NCBI GenBank assembly: GCA_044425705.1
Contig: JAWXVD010000117.1
Span: 1-10,694, forward strand
DNA from: JAWXVD01 sp044425705
GTDB taxonomy: Bacteria; Bacillota; Clostridia; Lachnospirales; Lachnospiraceae
Reading direction: 5' to 3'
Length of the DNA: 10,694 nt
Positions within the stretch are counted from its first letter, which is position 1. Every line of letters starts with the position of its first letter. Positions 1-6,657 of this stretch are shown here, in pieces. The notes beneath the pieces were generated by a model, which had not been told where the DNA came from, searched no databases, and was given only the letters and a program-made list of their open reading frames with translations. Both the position numbers and the translations under genes were made by a program.

Positions 1-918
1 TTGATAGAACAACTAAAAAAAATAATTCCAGAAGAAAATATTTATTTTAATGAACCCATGGATAAGCATACCACTTTTCGAGTAGGAGGACAGGCTTCCT
101 ACTTTCTTCGGATCACAAAGGAAGAGGAAATTACCAACTTAGTAAAAAGCTTGTATCAAAGCAATACTCCATATTTTATTTTGGGAAATGGAAGTAATCT
201 ATTGGTTTCAGATTATGGATATGAAGGCGTGATGGTTTATATTGGAGATGGATTTTCTGATATACGTAGAGAAGGAACAAGGTTAATTGTAGATGCTGGT
301 GCCTATTTATCAAAGGTTTCGAAATTTGCTATGGAGGCAGGACTTGGTGGTTTAGAGTTTGCATCAGGTATTCCAGGGACCATCGGTGGTGGAGTTGTTA
401 TGAATGCTGGTGCTTATGATGGGGATATGGGACAGGTGGTAGAATCCATCCGTGCAATAGACGAAACGGGACAGTTGATTACCATAGATCGTGCTGGCAT
501 GGAGTTTGACTATAGAACCAGCTTGGCGAAAAAGAAACATTTGGTGATTACGCAGGTAACATTACGTTTAGTGTCTAGAGAGAAAGAAGAAATTAGAGCC
601 AAGATGAATGAATTTTCAGCCTTGAGAAAAGAAAAGCAACCATTAGAATATCCCAGTGCTGGTAGCACCTTTAAACGTCCAGAGGGTTATTATGCAGGGA
701 AATTAATTATGGATGCAGGGTTAAAGGGATATCAAATTGGTGGAGCCCAAATTTCTGAGAAGCATGCAGGATTTCTTATTAATAGAGGAAGTGCAACAGC
801 AGACGATATTGCAAAGGTAATTCAAAAGACACAAGAAATTGTATTACAAGATAGTGGAATTGTATTGGAACCAGAGATCATTTATGTAGGTAAGTTTGAG
901 ATGGAGACAAAAGGATGA
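1..918 (+). CDS. murB: UDP-N-acetylenolpyruvoylglucosamine reductase (MurB)
   Basis: This cytoplasmic FAD enzyme reduces UDP-GlcNAc-enolpyruvate to UDP-MurNAc with NADPH, the second committed step of peptidoglycan synthesis. The 305-residue product has the usual MurB length. Visible motifs are the N-terminal HTTFRVGG, the FAD-binding GNGSNLLV (residues 62-69), GIPGTIGGG (123-131) followed by MNAGAY, YRTS with Arg172, GSTFKRP with Ser222 (the family's proton-donor serine), and LEPEI (289-293) carrying the C-terminal catalytic Glu. The short form without the E. coli-type insertion suggests a type II MurB. The reading starts with TTG at base 1. No ribosome site can be seen because the window begins there, so the true start could lie slightly upstream. 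The stop overlaps the rapZ start as ATGA, indicating translational coupling in one operon. Confidence 0.96.
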   Translation: MIEQLKKIIPEENIYFNEPMDKHTTFRVGGQASYFLRITKEEEITNLVKSLYQSNTPYFILGNGSNLLVSDYGYEGVMVYIGDGFSDIRREGTRLIVDAGAYLSKVSKFAMEAGLGGLEFASGIPGTIGGGVVMNAGAYDGDMGQVVESIRAIDETGQLITIDRAGMEFDYRTSLAKKKHLVITQVTLRLVSREKEEIRAKMNEFSALRKEKQPLEYPSAGSTFKRPEGYYAGKLIMDAGLKGYQIGGAQISEKHAGFLINRGSATADDIAKVIQKTQEIVLQDSGIVLEPEIIYVGKFEMETKG

Positions 919-1799
919 AATTTGTAATTGTGACTGGAATGAGTGGCGGTGGAAAGAGTATTGCATTGAAAATATTGGAAGATGCTGGATTTTATTGTGT
1001 AGACAACCTACCAGTAGCTTTAATTGAAAAGTTTATGGAACTGATTTCTATACCAGATGGAGAAATCCAAAGAGTCGCTTTGGGAATGGATGTGAGAACA
1101 GATCAATCATTTGACAGTGCACAAAATATCGTATCTCAATTAAGGGAAAAAGGCTATGTATTTGAAATTTTATTTATGGATGCCAGTGATCAAACCTTGT
1201 TGAAACGTTATAAAGAAAGTCGACGTATTCATCCTTTAGCAACGGTAGAATCAAATCGAATTGATGAAGGTATTGCAAAAGAAAGAATCATTATGGAAGG
1301 TATGAAAAAGAAGGCGGATTATGTTTTTGATACCTCTAAATTGTTAACCAGAGAATTAAAAGAAGAGTTATACCGTATTTTTGTGAATCAAGAAGAATAC
1401 AATAATTTAATGATAAATATTGTGTCGTTTGGATTTAAGTATGGAATACCTGGGGATGCGGATTTGGTATTTGATGTAAGATTTTTACCAAACCCTTTTT
1501 ATATAGAAGAATTAAAGCATATTACTGGAAATGAAAAACCAGTACAAGACTATGTGATGAGTTTTGATGAATCAGGAGAATTCTTGGTGAAACTGATAGA
1601 CATGTTATCCTTTTTGATACCAGGTTATATTACAGAAGGAAAACATCAGCTTGTGGTGGCCATTGGATGTACTGGTGGACAACATAGAAGCGTCACATTG
1701 GCAAACAAATTATATGCTACTATGAAAACACAAGGGGCTTATAGTGTGCATGTACATCATAGAGAACAAGATAGTTGGATGAAAAGACCTATGAATTAA
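915..1799 (+). CDS. rapZ: RapZ/YvcJ-family P-loop nucleotide-binding protein
   Basis: This is a 294-residue member of the RapZ/YvcJ family. In E. coli RapZ is an RNA-binding adaptor that targets the GlmZ/GlmY small RNAs and so controls glucosamine-6-phosphate supply. In Firmicutes the orthologue YvcJ is a nucleotide-binding protein of less clear function, linked to competence. Seen here: Walker A GMSGGGKS (residues 8-15), VDNLP (29-33), the conserved RYKESRRIHPL (98-108), and the C-terminal domain signature GCTGGQHRS (251-259). Length is typical. Its start overlaps the murB stop by 4 bp, which pairs two cell-wall precursor-related genes. In Bacillus it is followed by yvcK/gluP; here whiA comes next instead. 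The family assignment is firm, the in vivo role in this organism is inferred. Confidence 0.95.
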   Translation: MKFVIVTGMSGGGKSIALKILEDAGFYCVDNLPVALIEKFMELISIPDGEIQRVALGMDVRTDQSFDSAQNIVSQLREKGYVFEILFMDASDQTLLKRYKESRRIHPLATVESNRIDEGIAKERIIMEGMKKKADYVFDTSKLLTRELKEELYRIFVNQEEYNNLMINIVSFGFKYGIPGDADLVFDVRFLPNPFYIEELKHITGNEKPVQDYVMSFDESGEFLVKLIDMLSFLIPGYITEGKHQLVVAIGCTGGQHRSVTLANKLYATMKTQGAYSVHVHHREQDSWMKRPMN

Positions 1800-1872
1800 G
1801 GGTCAAGGATGAAAATAAATTTTCAACCTTCCAAGGAAGTGATATCATTGACTTAATTTTGAGGAGGTTCAC

Positions 1873-2817
1873 ATGTCTTTTTCAGGAGAAGTAAAGGAAG
1901 AATTATCCAAACATAATAGTCAATCCAGACATTGCCAACTTGCTGAATTGGCGGCAATTAGTAGCTTTTGTGGACAATTGGTTAGACAAGAAGACAATAC
2001 TATTGCATTTATGCTTAGTACAGAAAATCAAGTTGTAGTAAGAAAATACTTTACATTATTGAAGAAAACATTTAATATAGATACAACGAGCGAAGAAAAG
2101 CTATGTAGCGAAATTGTAAAAAACAGTACATACAACATCTCTTTAGAAGATGCTGATTTGATTTTGAAGCTATTTCGTGCAATGAAATTTATTGATGGAC
2201 AAGGTGTGCTACATGAAATAAGAGGAGCAGTCAGTCCATTGATTATCAAAAATTCTTGTTGCAAAAGAACATTTTTAAGAGGTGCATTCTTAGCCAATGG
2301 TTCTATGAGTGATCCAGAGAAAAGCTATCATCTAGAAATTGTCTGTGTTGATGAGAGTCAAGCGGAGCAATTAAAAGAGTTAATGCAAGAGTTTTCTTTA
2401 GACGCTAAAATTGTGCATCGTAAAAAGTATTTTGTTGTGTACTTGAAAGAAGGATCCAATATTGTGGATTTTTTGAATATATGTGAAGCCCATGTATCGC
2501 TGATGAATTTTGAAAATTTGCGAATTGTAAAAGAAATGAGAAATTCTATCAACCGTCGTGTGAATTGTGAGGCCGCTAATATTACGAAAACGGTAAATGC
2601 TTCCACAAAACAAATTGCAGATATTATGGAATTAAAAGAAAATTATGGATTTGAAAATTTATCCGATAATTTGAGGCAGATGGCAGAAGTGAGATTAGAA
2701 AATCCAGATGCTAGTTTACAAGAGTTAGGTCAATATCTGAATCCACCAGTTGGAAAATCAGGTGTAAATCATAGATTGAGAAAGTTAGGCGAAATTGCAA
2801 ATTTAAACAGGAACTGA
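1873..2817 (+). CDS. whiA: DNA-binding protein WhiA
   Basis: WhiA is a conserved Gram-positive DNA-binding protein built from a LAGLIDADG homing-endonuclease-like domain that has lost nuclease activity plus a C-terminal helix-turn-helix. It controls sporulation septation in Streptomyces and influences cell division and chromosome segregation in Bacillus. The 314-residue product shows the diagnostic RGAFLANGS segment followed by SDPEKSYHLEI (from residue 136), the NRRVNCEAANITKTVNAS linker region, and the very conserved HTH ending SLQELGQYLNPPVGKSGVNH (281-300). A strong GAGGAGGT at 1861-1868 sets the ATG start. It lies 73 bp after rapZ and 12 bp before the HPr-like gene, so it is probably in the same operon. 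Confidence 0.96.
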   Translation: MSFSGEVKEELSKHNSQSRHCQLAELAAISSFCGQLVRQEDNTIAFMLSTENQVVVRKYFTLLKKTFNIDTTSEEKLCSEIVKNSTYNISLEDADLILKLFRAMKFIDGQGVLHEIRGAVSPLIIKNSCCKRTFLRGAFLANGSMSDPEKSYHLEIVCVDESQAEQLKELMQEFSLDAKIVHRKKYFVVYLKEGSNIVDFLNICEAHVSLMNFENLRIVKEMRNSINRRVNCEAANITKTVNASTKQIADIMELKENYGFENLSDNLRQMAEVRLENPDASLQELGQYLNPPVGKSGVNHRLRKLGEIANLNRN

Positions 2818-2829
2818 GGAGGAGAAAAA

Positions 2830-3087
2830 ATGGTTCAGAGAGAAATTACAATTCAATTATCAAAAGGTCTAGAAGCCAGACCAGTAGCAATGTTAGTACA
2901 GGTAGCAAGTCAATACGAAAGTACAATTTATCTAGAAACAGAAGGTAAAAAAGTAAATGCAAAAAGTATCATGGGAATGATGACTTTAGGACTAGATGTT
3001 GGAGAGGTAGTTACTGTTATAGCAGATGGCGCAGATGAAGAAAATGCAGTTAAAAGTATTGAAAATTACTTAAGTGGACAGGCATAG
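2830..3087 (+). CDS. crh: Crh-like HPr-fold regulatory protein (no His15, Ser46 kept)
   Basis: This 85-residue protein has the HPr fold, normally the PTS phosphocarrier. The active-site segment reads KGLEARPV, so position 15 is Glu rather than the His that Enzyme I phosphorylates. The regulatory segment NAKSIMGMM keeps Ser46, the HPr kinase/phosphorylase site. That pattern, and its place directly after whiA, matches Crh of Bacillus, where position 15 is Gln. Crh cannot carry phosphate to sugars; phosphorylated on Ser it is a corepressor for CcpA in catabolite repression. Automated annotation would probably call it HPr. AGGAGG at 2817-2822, overlapping the whiA stop, gives good spacing to the ATG, so translation is probably coupled. 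The gene ends in tandem stops TAG-TAA just before a terminator. The symbol is by analogy; orthology with Bacillus crh is not proven. Confidence 0.85.
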   Translation: MVQREITIQLSKGLEARPVAMLVQVASQYESTIYLETEGKKVNAKSIMGMMTLGLDVGEVVTVIADGADEENAVKSIENYLSGQA

Positions 3088-3099
3088 TAAGATATAAAC

Positions 3100-3127
3100 A
3101 AAAGAGAATCTTAGGATTCTCTTTTTT
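3100..3127 (+). terminator. Intrinsic terminator of the murB-rapZ-whiA-crh operon
   Basis: A perfect 11-bp stem (3100-3110 with 3115-3125, core AAAGAGAATC / GATTCTCTTT), a 4-nt loop TTAG and a run of T up to 3127 lie 12 bp after the HPr-like gene's stop. This is a textbook rho-independent terminator closing the first operon. Confidence 0.93.
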
Positions 3128-3137
3128 AATACTAGAA

Positions 3138-3168
3138 TGGACAAAAGTGGATGAATAGAGTCTATGAT
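3138..3168 (+). promoter_or_regulatory. Candidate promoter for the lipid kinase gene
   Basis: TGGACA (3138-3143) and TATGAT (3163-3168) each match five of six sigma-A consensus bases, but the 19-bp spacer is longer than the ideal 17. It sits between the upstream terminator and the kinase start at 3231, where a promoter is needed. Moderate to low confidence. Confidence 0.4.
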
Positions 3169-3230
3169 TTTACTCTTGCAATCAAGTGAAATCACTGGAA
3201 TTCAAAATTGAGGAAGGAATAGGTGGTGTC

Positions 3231-4118
3231 ATGAAAAAGAAAAAGCTACTCTTTATATATAATCCTAAATCTGGAAAGGAAAAAATAAGAAATTATTTAT
3301 TAGAAATTATAGATATATTTGTGAAAGCAGATTATGAAGTGACTATTTATCCTACGCAAAAGCCAGGAGATGCCATACAGGCCACAGCCTATAAAAGTGA
3401 AGAATATGACACTTTAGTTTGTAGTGGAGGAGATGGTACATTGGGAGACGTAGTGATGGGGATGATGCATTGTCCGAAAAAAATTCCTATTGGCTATATT
3501 CCATCAGGGAGCACCAATGATTTCGCCAAAAGTCTAAAGTTGCCTAAAAAGCTGAATAAAGCAGCTGAGGTTGCCGTAAAAGGAAGAGCCTTTCCTTGTG
3601 ATGTAGGCTTATTTAATGGTGATAGTTTTGTTTATATCGCTGGATTTGGAATGTTTACAGATGTGTCTTATGCAACGAGCCAAGATATGAAAAATATATT
3701 AGGACATATGGCATATGTATTAGAAGGAATGAAAAGAATCTCCTCGATTAAATCTTATGCTATGAAAGTAGAATATGATAATCAGGTGATAGAAGGAGAT
3801 TTTATCTTTGGAATGGTTACCAATTCATTATCAGTGGGCGGATTTAAAAGAATTACAGGTAAAAATGTGCAGCTAGATGACGGTGTATTTGAGGTTACAT
3901 TGATTAAAAGTCCTTCTACAGTGGTTGAATTAAATGCAGCGACATCAGCATTATTAGATAAATATATTGATACTAGCTTTATGTACTGTTTTAAAACTAG
4001 CAATGTGGTCTTTACAATGAAGGAAGAGATTCCTTGGACATTGGATGGAGAATTTGGTGGGAATCATCAGAAAGTGGAGATAGAGAATATAAAGAGGGCT
4101 GTAGATATTATAATATAG
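3231..4118 (+). CDS. Diacylglycerol/lipid kinase family protein (YegS/BmrU/DgkB-like)
   Basis: This is a soluble, ATP-dependent lipid kinase of the DAGK catalytic-domain family, acting at the inner face of the membrane, in Firmicutes typically recycling diacylglycerol to phosphatidic acid. Seen in the 295-residue product: LLFIYNPKSGK at the N-terminus (6-16), the nucleotide-binding GGDGTL (66-71), and PSGSTNDFA (91-99), which corresponds to the PxGTxNDFA signature. The C-terminal beta-rich domain ends with TLDGEFGG, typical of the family. I take ATG 3231, preceded by AGGTGG, because the conserved strand begins four codons later. An in-frame ATG at 3186 would add 15 residues with no family character. 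The gene stands alone between two intergenic regions. Substrate within the family (diacylglycerol, sphingoid base or other) cannot be read from the sequence. Confidence 0.9.
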   Translation: MKKKKLLFIYNPKSGKEKIRNYLLEIIDIFVKADYEVTIYPTQKPGDAIQATAYKSEEYDTLVCSGGDGTLGDVVMGMMHCPKKIPIGYIPSGSTNDFAKSLKLPKKLNKAAEVAVKGRAFPCDVGLFNGDSFVYIAGFGMFTDVSYATSQDMKNILGHMAYVLEGMKRISSIKSYAMKVEYDNQVIEGDFIFGMVTNSLSVGGFKRITGKNVQLDDGVFEVTLIKSPSTVVELNAATSALLDKYIDTSFMYCFKTSNVVFTMKEEIPWTLDGEFGGNHQKVEIENIKRAVDIII

Positions 4119-4235
4119 AAATAAGGTAAAATTTGAATTGAATGTGATAGAAATATGATACATAAGAAAAGGGAGTAGAAATTGTCTTTGGGAGTAGTGC
4201 TTTGGACAAAATCAACGAAAAGTTCATGTAAATAC

Positions 4236-4266
4236 AAAAAAATCTACAGAATCTGTTTCTTTTTTT
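4236..4266 (+). terminator. Weak hairpin with T7 tract after the lipid kinase gene
   Basis: Seven A (4236-4242) face seven T (4260-4266) around an inner ACAG/CTGT stem with a 3-nt loop and a 3x3 mismatch. It could be a weak terminator for the kinase transcript. The stem is AT-rich and interrupted, and it lies close to the likely aldolase promoter, so the call is tentative. Confidence 0.3.
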
Positions 4267-4278
4267 AGAAATATGAGT

Positions 4279-4284
4279 TATACT
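4279..4284 (+). promoter_or_regulatory. Candidate -10 element for the aldolase gene
   Basis: TATACT lies 47 bp before the aldolase start, leaving a leader of about 40 nt. The -35 position (about 4256-4261) falls in the T-rich hairpin and matches poorly. A rival pair is TGGACA (4203-4208) with TGTAAA (4227-4232), spacer 18. One of these probably drives this highly expressed gene; I cannot say which. Confidence 0.35.
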
Positions 4285-4317
4285 AGGTATGAAAAAAATT
4301 ATAATCGTTTTTTAAAT

Positions 4318-4322
4318 GGAGG
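4318..4322 (+). promoter_or_regulatory. Ribosome site deciding the aldolase start
   Basis: GGAGG ends 8 bp before ATG 4331. An in-frame ATG at 4316 would overlap this site and add five residues (MEENN) foreign to the family, so the start is 4331. Confidence 0.85.
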
Positions 4323-4330
4323 AAAATAAT

Positions 4331-5194
4331 ATGTTAGTATCAGCAAAAGAAATGCTCGACAAAGCAAAAGCTGGCCATTATGCAGTTGGACAGTTCAACA
4401 TTAACAACTTAGAATGGACTAAAGCAGTATTAGAAACAGCACAAGAATTAAACTCTCCAGTTATCTTAGGTGTATCTGAAGGTGCTGGAAAATACATGAC
4501 AGGTTACAAAACTATCGTTGGTATGGTAAACGGTATGATCGAAGGATTAGGAATCACAGTTCCTGTAGCTCTTCACTTAGATCACGGTTCATTAGAACAT
4601 TGCTACAAATGTATCGAAGCTGGTTTCTCTTCAGTTATGTTTGATGGTTCACACTATTCAATCGAAGAAAACGTTGCAAAAACAAAAGAAATCGTTGCAG
4701 CAGCTCACGCTCAAGGAGTTTCTATCGAAGCTGAAGTTGGTTCAATCGGTGGAGAAGAAGACGGTGTTGTTGGAGCAGGCGAATGTGCAGATCCAGCAGA
4801 ATGTAAATCAGTAGCTGATTTAGGAGTAGACTTCTTAGCAGCTGGTATCGGTAACATCCACGGAAAATATCCTGCAAACTGGGCTGGATTATCTTTCGAA
4901 ACATTAGCAGCTATCCAAGAATTAACAGGAGAAATGCCATTAGTCCTTCATGGTGGTACAGGTATCCCAACAGAAATGATTAAACAAGCTATCGACTTAG
5001 GTGTTGCTAAAATCAACGTTAACACAGAATGTCAATTATCTTTCGCAGCAGCTACACGTACTTATGTTGAAGCTGGAAAAGATTTAGAAGGAAAAGGATT
5101 TGATCCTCGTAAATTATTAGCTCCAGGTACAGCAGCTATTAAAGCAACTGTAAAAGAAAAAATGGAAATTTTTGGTTCAGTTGACAAAGCATAA
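4331..5194 (+). CDS. fba: Class II fructose-1,6-bisphosphate aldolase
   Basis: This cytoplasmic zinc enzyme cleaves fructose-1,6-bisphosphate to dihydroxyacetone phosphate and glyceraldehyde-3-phosphate in glycolysis and works in reverse in gluconeogenesis. The 287-residue product has the usual length of the Bacillus-type class II enzyme. It shows LHLDHGS with Asp84 (acid-base residue) and His85 (zinc ligand), EAEVGSIGG, the second ligand His177 in GNIHGKYP, the third His207 in VLHGGTG, and the phosphate-binding NVNTE near the C-terminus. Codon use is strongly biased (ATC, AAC, TTC, TTA, GCA/GCT) compared with the neighbouring genes, a mark of very high expression. It has tandem stops TAA-TAA and a powerful terminator, so it is a single-gene unit. 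Tagatose- or ketose-bisphosphate specificity is a possible alternative, but the context of a solitary, highly biased gene favours the glycolytic enzyme. Confidence 0.94.
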   Translation: MLVSAKEMLDKAKAGHYAVGQFNINNLEWTKAVLETAQELNSPVILGVSEGAGKYMTGYKTIVGMVNGMIEGLGITVPVALHLDHGSLEHCYKCIEAGFSSVMFDGSHYSIEENVAKTKEIVAAAHAQGVSIEAEVGSIGGEEDGVVGAGECADPAECKSVADLGVDFLAAGIGNIHGKYPANWAGLSFETLAAIQELTGEMPLVLHGGTGIPTEMIKQAIDLGVAKINVNTECQLSFAAATRTYVEAGKDLEGKGFDPRKLLAPGTAAIKATVKEKMEIFGSVDKA

Positions 5195-5210
5195 TAAAGG
5201 TTTATGTATG

Positions 5211-5245
5211 GTCCCCCGCAAGCTTGCTTGCGGGGGACTTTTTTT
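5211..5245 (+). terminator. Strong intrinsic terminator of fba
   Basis: A perfect 12-bp GC-rich stem GTCCCCCGCAAG / CTTGCGGGGGAC (5211-5222 with 5227-5238), loop CTTG, followed by seven T (5239-5245), lies 16 bp after the aldolase stop. It is by far the most stable hairpin in the window, fitting a strongly transcribed gene. Confidence 0.97.
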
Positions 5246-5296
5246 GCTTGTGGGATGAAATAGAAGGGCAAGGTCAAGTAAAATCTAAAATACCAC

Positions 5297-5325
5297 TTGT
5301 TTTTCCCTAAAATATTCTTTATAAT
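5297..5325 (+). promoter_or_regulatory. Candidate promoter upstream of the Rpn-like gene
   Basis: TTGTTT (5297-5302) and a perfect TATAAT (5320-5325) are separated by the ideal 17 bp. Transcription would begin near 5332, about 250 nt before the nuclease start. Confidence 0.5.
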
Positions 5326-5349
5326 AAAGCTACAAAAGCAAGAACTCTA

Positions 5350-5392
5350 ATAACTTCGTATAATTGTATTCGCACATGAAATACGAAAGTAT
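5350..5392. repeat. Inverted repeat with a loxP-like arm
   Basis: The left arm ATAACTTCGTATA (5350-5362) and the right arm AATACGAAAGTAT (5380-5392) are inverted copies sharing a perfect 7-bp core TTCGTAT / ATACGAA, with 17 bp between the arms. From memory, the left arm is identical to the 13-bp arm of phage P1 loxP and the right arm matches at 10 of 13. The spacing is far from the 8 bp of loxP, so it is not a standard site. It could be a tyrosine-recombinase site relic, a protein-binding site or an RNA hairpin in the leader of the next gene. The repeat itself is certain, its function is not. Confidence 0.45.
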
Positions 5393-5404
5393 CTATAATC
5401 TATC

Positions 5405-5428
5405 CTATTCTAGGAAATATGAGAATAG
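5405..5428. repeat. Short inverted repeat in the leader region
   Basis: CTATTCT (5405-5411) and AGAATAG (5422-5428) form a perfect 7-bp stem with a 10-nt loop. It lies just downstream of the loxP-like repeat and of a TATAAT at 5394-5399. There is no T tract, so it is not a terminator. It may be leader RNA structure or an operator. Confidence 0.4.
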
Positions 5429-5585
5429 TCTTCTCGCTTTGAAATCACCCAATAATAAAAGCAGAAGAAGGATAGAAATGGACACAATACCTTGCAAGAT
5501 TAGCCATAAAATCGAGGTGAGTTCTTTGAGGGTAAGCATTTTTGTTATATATCTTCTGTACCAACAGACACAGGAGAATTTGCCT

Positions 5586-6590
5586 ATGGAACAAAATACA
5601 ACCTTGAGTAATACCATTGAATTAGCAAAAGATAAAATCAGATATGACAGCGCAGTCAAGAAATTATTGTCAGAAAATATTTTGCTGGCATGGATTATGA
5701 AGCACTGTATGAAAGAGTATGAACATTTTTCGGTAGAGGAAATCGCTACCAAATACATCAATGGAACACCAGAAATATCAACAATCCCAGTGGAGCAAGA
5801 TGTGGAAGGGGTATCACAGAGAGTTCCAAGCACTGGAACGGAAGATGCATCCATACAAGAGGGGACGATCACCTTTGACATTAAATTTCATGCCCTTGTA
5901 CCGACAGTACAAGGTGTCATTAGATTGATTATTAATCTAGAAGCACAGAATGATTATACACCAGGGTATCCCTTAGTTACACGAGGTGTGTACTATAGCA
6001 GTCGGATGATATCGGCACAGTCTGGTACTGTGTTTTTTAAGTCTCACTACGAAAAAATTCAAAAAGTATATTCGGTATGGATCTGTACAAATCCACCAAA
6101 GAAACATCAGAATACCATTACTTCCTATCAGATGATAGAGAACAATGTTGTAGGAGATGTACAGCAACCTGCAGCATTTTATGATTTAATCAATGTCATG
6201 ATGATTTGTCTAGGAGCTAGTGAAGATACGGAGTATGAAGTGTTGAAGCTACTGGACGTCTTGTTAAAGGATAAGATTTCGGCGGAAGAAAAGAAAAAAA
6301 GATTGCATGAGGAATTTCATATCCCCATGACACAGAATATAGAAAGTGAGGTAGGAGTTATGTGTAATTTAAGTGATGGAATCGAACAACGTGGGATAGA
6401 GCGAGGAATAGAGCGAGGAGAAACCCTTAAGAGCATAAAAATCATCAAGAAACAGTTACAAAAGCAAATTCAAATTGATGAAATAGCAGACTTAATAGAA
6501 GTAGAAAATACATTTGTTTTAAAAGTAAAATCATTGTTAAAACAGTTTCCCACATTAACAAATGAGGAATTACTAGGAAAGTTAATGTAG
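5586..6590 (+). CDS. Rpn-type PD-(D/E)XK nuclease / transposase-like protein
   Basis: The 334-residue product belongs to the Rpn / PD-(D/E)XK nuclease-transposase-like group, often present in many copies in Lachnospiraceae. E. coli Rpn proteins are DNA endonucleases that raise RecA-independent recombination; the role in Clostridia is unknown. The nuclease core is visible as Asp98 in TFDIKF and Glu119-Ala-Gln121 in LIINLEAQND, an ExQ variant of the (D/E)XK motif. It is followed by the family segments GYPLVTRGVYYSSRMIS and KVYSVWICTNPP. The C-terminal part is charged and contains GIERGIERGE repeats. I chose ATG 5586 because AGGAG (5572-5576) is well spaced before it and family similarity begins there. 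A TTG at 5526 after GAGGTGAG would add 20 hydrophobic residues and is a weaker option. No flanking IS ends or target duplications were seen, so it is not shown to be an autonomous transposon. Confident in family, unsure of role. Confidence 0.82.
   Translation: MEQNTTLSNTIELAKDKIRYDSAVKKLLSENILLAWIMKHCMKEYEHFSVEEIATKYINGTPEISTIPVEQDVEGVSQRVPSTGTEDASIQEGTITFDIKFHALVPTVQGVIRLIINLEAQNDYTPGYPLVTRGVYYSSRMISAQSGTVFFKSHYEKIQKVYSVWICTNPPKKHQNTITSYQMIENNVVGDVQQPAAFYDLINVMMICLGASEDTEYEVLKLLDVLLKDKISAEEKKKRLHEEFHIPMTQNIESEVGVMCNLSDGIEQRGIERGIERGETLKSIKIIKKQLQKQIQIDEIADLIEVENTFVLKVKSLLKQFPTLTNEELLGKLM
6393..6416 (+). repeat. In-frame 12-bp tandem repeat encoding GIER
   Basis: Two 12-bp units (GGGATAGAGCGA and GGAATAGAGCGA) with one difference encode GIER-GIER at residues 270-277 of the nuclease-like protein, flanked by degenerate copies (GIEQR before, GE after). 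Copy-number change by slippage would keep the frame and vary the length of this charged linker. Confidence 0.75.
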
Positions 6591-6657
6591 TTTTTAACTT
6601 TTGGCACAAGAGGAAATTAGAAAGCGAAAACAGGAGAGGTTTATGTGGAGGACAGGA

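Larger units (their letters stand above)
5246..5585. other. 340-bp non-coding region before the Rpn-like gene
   Basis: No gene is supported here. The frame of the downstream nuclease is open back to 5364, but those residues show no family character and contain no well-placed start. The stretch holds a promoter candidate (5297-5325), a second perfect TATAAT (5394-5399) without a good -35, and two inverted repeats (5350-5392 and 5405-5428). The implied leader of about 250 nt is unusually long for this genome and may be structured. Confidence 0.6.

Noticed and set aside
1809..1856. 15-codon open frame between rapZ and whiA
   Set aside because: There is no ribosome site at proper spacing and no resemblance to YvcK or to a known leader peptide; chance is enough.
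4300..4305. Perfect TATAAT just before fba
   Set aside because: No acceptable -35 at 16-18 bp, and transcription would start almost on top of the ribosome site.
5405..5881. 158-codon minus-strand open frame across the start of the nuclease-like gene
   Set aside because: It is antisense to a gene with clear family motifs, shows no recognisable domain and has no convincing ribosome site; treated as a shadow.
5586..6590. Possibility that the Rpn-like gene marks a complete insertion sequence
   Set aside because: No terminal inverted repeats bracketing the gene and no flanking target duplication could be found; only the gene is supported.
6578..6602. Inverted repeat AAAGTTAA / TTAACTTT around the nuclease-like gene's stop codon
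   Set aside because: The stem has a single G-C pair and no T tract after it; too weak to call a terminator.
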